From contig CAWELM010000017.1 of the NCBI GenBank assembly GCA_963809815.1, positions 186,001 to 250,000 on the forward strand: 64,000 nt of DNA. Reading direction: 5' to 3'. Below the pieces are notes generated by a model. That model saw only the letters and a program-made list of their open reading frames with translations. It searched no databases and was not told the origin of the DNA. The position numbers and the translations under genes are program-made. The stretch is from CAVVJA01 sp963809815. Lineage in GTDB: Bacteria > Actinomycetota > Actinomycetes > Mycobacteriales > Jatrophihabitantaceae. Below, piece after piece: positions 63,617-64,000 of this stretch; position 1 is the first letter of the stretch, and the number at the start of each line of letters is the position of its first letter.

Positions 63617-63997
63617 TCACTTCTTACCTGCCTTCTTCTTGCCAGCGATGGTCTTCTTCGGGCCCTTACGGGTGCGGGCGTTGGTCTTGGTGCGCTGCCC
63701 GTGCACAGGCAGCCCGCGGCGGTGCCGGATTCCCTGATAGGAGCCGATCTCGATCTTGCGTCGGATGTCGGCGGCGACCTCCCGCCGCAGATCACCCTCG
63801 ACCTGGTAGTTGGCGTCGATGTAGTCGCGCAGCCTGACCAGATCCTCGTCGGACAGATCGCGCGTCCGTAGATCCGGGCTCACGCCCGTCGCCTCGAGCG
63901 TCTGCTGGGCCCGGGTCTTACCGATGCCGTAGATGTAGGTGAGCGCGATCTCCATTCGCTTGTCGCGGGGGAGATCGACGCCGACGAGTCGTGCCAT
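63617..63997 (-). CDS. rpsM: 30S ribosomal protein S13
   Basis: A 126-residue protein in the 30S head contacting tRNA and the 50S subunit. MARLVGVDLPRDKRMEIALT, YIYGIGKTRAQQTLEATGVS and the C-terminal RHRRGLPVHGQRTKTNARTRKGPKK identify it. It is complete, with its ATG at 63997, three bases from the window end; the operon probably continues upstream outside the window. Confidence 0.97.
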   Translation of the reverse strand: MARLVGVDLPRDKRMEIALTYIYGIGKTRAQQTLEATGVSPDLRTRDLSDEDLVRLRDYIDANYQVEGDLRREVAADIRRKIEIGSYQGIRHRRGLPVHGQRTKTNARTRKGPKKTIAGKKKAGKK

Positions 63998-64000
63998 GCG

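Overview
The window is 64 kb of high-GC DNA (about two thirds G+C by eye) with an actinobacterial gene set: a WhiB regulator, DUF3017, DUF3152, DUF5319, DUF5336-like and DUF6350 proteins, GuaB3, a GroEL with a His-rich tail, and many GTG/TTG starts with 4-base stop/start overlaps. I place it in the Actinomycetota (Actinobacteria sensu lato). The sequence does not let me name a genus. It is ordinary chromosomal backbone: no prophage, CRISPR array, rRNA or tRNA gene was found.

Layout. 1-6.4 kb: trpS (cut by the window edge), a CNNM/CorC membrane protein, icd, a DUF885 protein, an inverted-repeat element and a DUF3152 lipoprotein. 6.4-17.9 kb, almost all on the minus strand: a phosphoesterase, mdh, DUF3017, folD, purH, purN, DUF6350, two Pro-rich membrane proteins, sucD, sucC and a stand-alone B12-binding protein. 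18.1-24 kb: two polytopic membrane proteins, a remnant of an RND efflux gene, and pcrA. 24-29.2 kb: a leader-peptide attenuator with chorismate mutase, a PspC-type two-component system with a divergent PspC membrane protein, and a DUF6529/Rieske/small-protein operon. 29.2-35.6 kb: guaA, an SDR, guaB3, guaB, DUF5319 and whiB. 35.6-45.9 kb: groEL and groES under a CIRCE operator, then the t6A genes tsaD-rimI-tsaB-tsaE with an alpha/beta hydrolase, alr, nnr, acpS and a ferredoxin-NADP reductase-like flavoprotein. 46-53 kb: DUF427, glmS, two membrane proteins, glmM, rpsI, rplM. 53.2-59.7 kb: a TetR regulator, a frameshifted ABC-F gene, a GlcD-like oxidase, a VWA protein and a hydrolase. 59.7-64 kb: truA-rplQ-rpoA-rpsD-rpsK-rpsM, the alpha operon read right to left.

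How the genes work together. Purine synthesis is well represented (purH, purN, folD, guaA, guaB, guaB3), as are the TCA cycle (icd, mdh, sucCD), cell-wall precursor supply (glmS, glmM, alr) and translation (ribosomal proteins, rpoA, truA, t6A genes, trpS).

Most notable observations. (1) Upstream of chorismate mutase lies a 24-codon leader peptide carrying Phe-Phe-Tyr-Gly-Tyr, a pause hairpin and a terminator: a textbook layout for aromatic amino acid attenuation. (2) A 60-bp MITE-like element with a TA duplication sits at the tsaE/tsaB junction and has rewritten the C-terminus of TsaE; the pre-insertion junction can be reconstructed. (3) A 207-bp element with 20-bp perfect terminal inverted repeats carries a hairpin that recurs twice in tandem near tsaD. 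(4) An unlisted 28-residue membrane peptide closes the Rieske operon. (5) The ABC-F gene is split by a frameshift although every catalytic motif is intact.
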